Shown piece by piece: positions 59,166-64,000 of a stretch of 64,000 bases of DNA. The translations under genes were made by a program, and so were the position numbers. How positions within the stretch are numbered: the stretch's first letter is position 1; every line of letters starts with the position of its first letter. Origin of the DNA: Lucifuga dentata (lineage: Eukaryota; Chordata; Actinopteri; Ophidiiformes; Bythitidae); NCBI GenBank assembly GCA_014773175.1, contig VXCM01002926.1, positions 1 through 64,000 on the forward strand. Reading direction: 5' to 3'. The notes beneath the pieces were generated by a model that was given only the letters and a program-made list of their open reading frames with translations, did not search any database and had not been told where the DNA came from.

Positions 59166-61594
59166 TTTTCTGCACTTAAAAAAGCTAACTTGTTGACTAG
59201 TTGTATTATGTCTGTAAGAAAACATCTCATGCCTCTATCTCGGCCAGGTTTCTTGCAAAAGATATTTAAATCTCGGTAATACTAATGTGGATAGATAAAG
59301 TTTGATTATTAGGAAGAGACATGCACACAAACTCTACAAATGAAACCTCCACATAGCCCCCAGCAGGATTCAAACCCACCAGTGTAATGTCAAGCCAAGT
59401 CAAGTTTATTTGTATAGACCAATATCACATACAATGTCTCAAAGAGCTTTACAGGCACACACATCAACCAGTGCAAAGATGATTTTAACCTGTTTCCAAT
59501 ACAAATCAAGTTTTTCTGAAAGGCCAATTCTACTGTACAAAGAATCAACATCACCTAGATTAGTGCAGCTAGCAGCACTAATCTCCAATTCTTCAAATGG
59601 TGATAACTCTATAAAATAGAATTGCAGAATGCACAATCGGGAAATCTTCTGAATTCTTTTTTGTTCAGTAGGCCTGTTTTACTAACCTTGCCGTCATTCT
59701 CATTTTGATTACCATCACAACAAACATTGCCAACAAAACAATGATGTCAATGACAACCACAAAAAGACCACTAACAGCCTCCAACAATGGCCTCTCTGGC
59801 TCATCTTTTATTCAGAAGTTGAGGGCACAAGGACTGTTGGCAGCCAATCCACCACCCCACTGAGCAGGCAGAATGAACTACTTGATCCAAAGAACCTGTT
59901 TTACATCAAGACACATGTCAGAAACAAAATTAAGTTTCTTAGTATCTTGTTTTTCTTTTTTTATTTTTTTCCTTCCATTGTTTGGTCATTTTCTTGGCAG
60001 TGGAAAAAAAAACACAGAATGAACCTGTAGTCTGGGATTTATCTGTCCATAGTGGGAATTGTATGATACAGTGTATGAAGGACAGCATGTTGATTTCATC
60101 AGTATTATCTCTATGTTGGGATCATTAGAAATAGATTAGAGGTGATGATGTGGGCCAAATCTGTTTGCACTTGAGATTGCTGTAATAATGTTTATGGAAC
60201 TTCAGAGGCCTATCAGAAGTGGAAACACTGTCTCACAATGAAAATGACTGGTGAAAGAAGGGAAAAGATAAGAAGGAAATGACAGGAAGAATGCAAGCCA
60301 GACAAGGATGGGGCAAGAATGAAGAGGCAGGGTGAAGAAAAAGTGTATACTCTTTCCTGTTTACACAAAAGACTCAGTGTGTGGGTGTGTGGAGGTTAGC
60401 GTGTGAGGAAAAAAGACAGGCGTGTTTGTTCAACATGTACAATTACTTTCCTTATTAGTGCCCCTGTGTGCACGCTACATGTGATCCTGTGCATGTTCTG
60501 GGGTCAGAGTTTCCAGTTTGTTGTATCGGGCCTCTCCAGTCTCTGATTTCCACTCAGTGACACACACACAGCTGCTCTGAAGCCGTGCTGTCACCATGGC
60601 GACAGGGATGCTGATTGCTCTTTATGCCTTCTACACCTGTTTGATGTTATAAATGACCAAACAAATCTATCATGTTAGACAATAATACCCGCTGGACCAG
60701 GTGACTAGTAGGACAAAGCTGCACACTATTAAATTTGTGATTTAAAATTTGTTGTTCTTGCACCATTAATTATATCATATTGGATTTTGCTCTGTATGAG
60801 TGAGCATTAAACAATGGCAAAGAAGAAGCATTTGTCATACCCACTGTCTATAATGTCCCGTTGAAGTACAGATCCATTTTGACTTGATTGGCAATATGGA
60901 GAAAGTGATTGCAACAAACCAGTACTGCGTCCAGCCTAAGGGTTACCGGAGCACAACACAAATGAGATTATCTCCTTTCCCAACTCTCAAGAATTAGGAT
61001 AATAGCAAAAATTTTTTCATCATGCAATTTATTTATCCTGAAGCACAAACATCAGGATGGGTGTGGCCAAAACAACAAACAAAACAACTCTACCTCTTAA
61101 TTAGCCCTATATATGCAAAATAAATGAAACCAAAATACAATTATATTATTATTATAATTAGTATATTACCAACTACATTTAAACTAAACTAAATTACTAA
61201 CTAAACTGAATACCGCAGAAAAACAGAAGAAAACTGCCACAACAGAAAATGGCTTCCCAGCCCTTCAGAATTGCATTTGGTGACTATTTACAAGTATGTA
61301 CAGATTATACAGAGATCAAAATGTTCCATAAAGTTTATCAATCAACCAATATTACACAGAATACTAACCACACTGGCATGTTAGGAGCAGAAAGAGGAAT
61401 GAGTCTCCCAACAGGCAGGGTAGCTGGGGTTTAAATGCTCTGCAGTCTGGTATCCACCAATCCATGTTAGGACACACCTGCTTATTCAACCAATGCAGTC
61501 ACACCACCTGTCGCATTCAACCAATCAGACACACAAGCTATTACACCTCAGTCTCACACAAGCACACACCCAGGATGAGAGAGGGAGGGGGAGA

Positions 61595-61625
<31 letters not shown>

Positions 61626-61661
61626 GNAGCACACACCCAGGATGAGAGAGGGAGGGGGAGA

Positions 61662-61692
<31 letters not shown>

Positions 61693-62805
61693 GCAGGCAT
61701 CACAGCACACAAATACACACTCAAATGACCCACAGTCATAACACCAGCATTATTTCATTATTTTCTGGCATCAATGGTTAAAGTTGTTTTGAAATGATAG
61801 TATTACTCTAAAAAAAATACTTGCTATAAAACCTGTGATGGCCATTTTAACCTTTTTCTCTCTGAAGTCACACTTTTATTTAAGTGTGACTTATGCTCAT
61901 ACAAAGGACTCATCATGCATAACACATGGGCCGACATTAGAGCACATTTCCACCCAGGCTGAACAAGACTAGACAAAATTTGTCTTGTTCTGATAACATA
62001 CTAACATAAGTGGAAAAAGAAATAAGAAACAGCAGTTTTTATTTGTTTGGTTTGTTTTGTTTTTTTTACACCCATTGATAATCTATCATTGGAAAAATAT
62101 GCCTGATTTTATTATTGAAATTGCAACATTACTTTTCAAGAAATTGTCAAAAATATTGAAAACCACCCCATGTTAAGAAATCATTTAAAAATTCACAGTC
62201 TGATCATAATGCCCTTGTTTGTCCATCTTATACAACCATCTGGAACCTGTAAGTTGACATCATCCATCCATCCATCCGCTTTTGCCTGGGCAAGAGGCGG
62301 GATACATCCTAGACACCCTGAACTAGTTCAAAGTCACAATCATGATCAGGAAGTAAGTACATAATTACTGCACATTCACCTACTTTGATCTTATACAGTT
62401 CTGAGAGACTTGTGTACATCTGCAATTTGTGAGTTATAGTCATTTTCAAAACAACGCAGCTAATGTGCAAGAACATTCTATCATACAATTAACCATGTTA
62501 TTTCCACAAAAATATTACAGCTCTTGCTCATTTCTTTGTGGGTCAGGCTTAGAACTTATCAATCAGCTATTGTGTTGTTCTGTTACTAAAAAGGTCCAAG
62601 TAAACAAAAGGTTGTTTTAAAAGCAGGAAGTATAATAGAAGAGGAAAGATCAGAGTGATTCATCAAACAGGCAGTGAACATTTTCAACCTGGTTTAGGAA
62701 GTGAATGACAGTCAAACGATCTCCCAGAGACACCATGTGCACCATAAAACAGCAAGATCCAGTGCAGGAGACCCTGGTTGCGTGTGAGCTAAGGAATGTG
62801 TCAGC

Positions 62806-62852
<47 letters not shown>

Positions 62853-64000
62853 TGTGTGTGTGTGAGACCAAACTGACTGGGTTTGTGCAATGTGTACAGT
62901 TCTGAGAAACTGTGATTGTACGTGTTTGTGTGTGTGTGTTTAAATCACACATGGAGTTGCTTATTGTCATCTGGCATTGATTTCATGGAAGGCCTTGATG
63001 TCCCAATGATTGCCCTCATCCCTGATTTCCACCCCCTGCCATTCCCAAATGCCATTAACGGGAAGACTGCAGTAGTTCTTACCAAGTATAAAAAGAAAAA
63101 AAATCCAAACATCAATAATGTGCATGTGTGCACAATACAAGCTGTTGGCATGTGGTACTGTACATTTATACACACACACACACACACACACACAATTTCC
63201 CACTTAAAAGTTGACGTCACTATTCCTGTCAGGTGTAACTCAGTGAGATGTTGCCTATTAGAATGAAAGCGAAACATTAACCTAAGGGCTAATTTTAGAT
63301 TGCAGTCATAGTTTTGTTTAGTATAGCAGAATCAAAACTTCCTCAACATAAAAATGGAAGGCAATGAAATTTGTTCAGCTGTGATGTGCTGCTGATCACT
63401 GGAAAGATGATCAAATCCTTTACCTTAGTAAAAATAACAATACCATATGAAAAAAACAAAAAAACAAAAAGATTCTGGTCCATTCCAGTGTATTAGAATT
63501 TTATACTAACAAAAATTATATTGGATGGCATACACTAAAAAATGAGTTTATGAAATTCATTCAAAAGTATTACAGTAATGAGTAAATGTACTTTTATTTG
63601 TAGAAGTTTCATGCAACCAAGTGGACATGGAGGAGGGCAGCAAGAATGCCAAGAGCTCTGCTTCCTTGCCTTTATAAGAAGATCATGACTGTTCCACAGA
63701 TCCGCACACACACACACACACACACAGCTTGCACGTCGGCAGTTACAATCGAGCCAGCTCTGTTGTATCTGCTGCATCTGTCACCACAAACAGTAAAACT
63801 GATTTCTCATTCCTTTTCAGCGATTCATTCACTTCCCTCAGCATCCCTCTGCCTGTCCTATATTTTCTTTTTCTTATAATTTCTTCTCGTCCTTCACTAC
63901 AGTACTCCTCTAATACTCCCACGTTCCCTTTTTGCCATTTCTCTTGTAAATTTCACTTCCAGGTACCTGTCAACCCCTCTCTGCCAACACTACTACACTA
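59166..64000. other. Right flank, repeat-rich and without a supported gene
   Basis: No exon with convincing splice sites and conservation-like content was found. Simple repeats include (GT)n at about 62810-62864 and (CA)n at about 63170-63194 and 63703-63727, plus a GA-rich duplicated join at 61561-61693. A short frame at 60598-60654 (+) starts in good context (accATGG) but encodes only 18 residues. The end of the window is pyrimidine-rich and could hold an acceptor just beyond it. Confidence 0.4.
61561..61693. other. Assembly join: 66-bp direct repeat around a single N
   Basis: Bases 61561-61626 and 61628-61693 are identical, separated by an N at 61627. The sequence is GA-rich. As at 9619 and 25716, an unmerged overlap is the likely cause. 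Confidence 0.85.

Noticed and set aside
62945..63277. Overlapping frames on both strands near 63 kb
   Set aside because: Both are partly built from CA/GT repeats; the middle segment looks somewhat coding-like but I could not fit splice sites or a family.

Overview
The window is nuclear DNA from a ray-finned fish, most likely a percomorph teleost. I infer this from short introns with GT-AG junctions, abundant CA/GT microsatellites, teleost-type interspersed repeats and the sequences of four recognisable vertebrate genes. There are no prokaryotic operons, no CRISPR array and no tRNA or rRNA gene that I can recognise. Single N characters mark unresolved joins, and at three of them both sides carry the same sequence, so the assembly contains small artificial tandem duplications.

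Layout. At 1306-10336 (+) is a complete 18-exon gene for a GPR107/GPR108 family seven-transmembrane Golgi protein, best matched to gpr108. At 12867-16566 (+) is a secreted SOUL/heme-binding family protein whose start codon is split by an intron and which ends in a long Pro/Ser/Thr-rich tail. At 21389-38691 (-) is an 18-coding-exon CAMSAP gene, best matched to camsap3, whose largest exon is broken on paper by a 61-bp duplication around an N. At 45179-49078 (-) is a 3-coding-exon lysophosphatidic acid receptor, best matched to lpar2. Its likely promoter and non-coding first exon lie near 57.3-57.5 kb. A 90-nt conserved-looking terminal exon at 42474-42563 (-) may belong to it. I rebuilt every exon from splice signals and reading phase, and all four coding sequences close in frame once the CAMSAP duplication is removed.

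The genes act in unrelated places: Golgi membrane traffic (gpr108), secreted or extracellular tetrapyrrole binding (SOUL protein), microtubule minus ends (camsap3) and plasma-membrane lipid signalling (lpar2). I see no sign that they form one system. The two plus-strand genes converge on the two minus-strand genes at about 16.6-21.4 kb.

The remaining DNA is introns and intergenic sequence filled with repeats. The most informative are several families of short non-autonomous DNA transposons (MITEs). One family is about 540-590 bp long with terminal inverted repeats of roughly 100 bp and TTAA at its ends. It has five copies here, one of them inserted inside a second MITE family. Other repeats include a 370-bp TTAA-ended element, two fold-back elements inside gpr108, a LINE-tail repeat near 58.7-59.2 kb, a minisatellite in a camsap3 intron and many dinucleotide arrays. 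Several of those arrays form part of splice sites. I found no convincing new biological system. The observations most worth checking are the nested MITEs, the possible extra lpar2 exon, the possible 64-residue myristoylated basic microprotein at 40564-40758 and the microsatellite splice sites.
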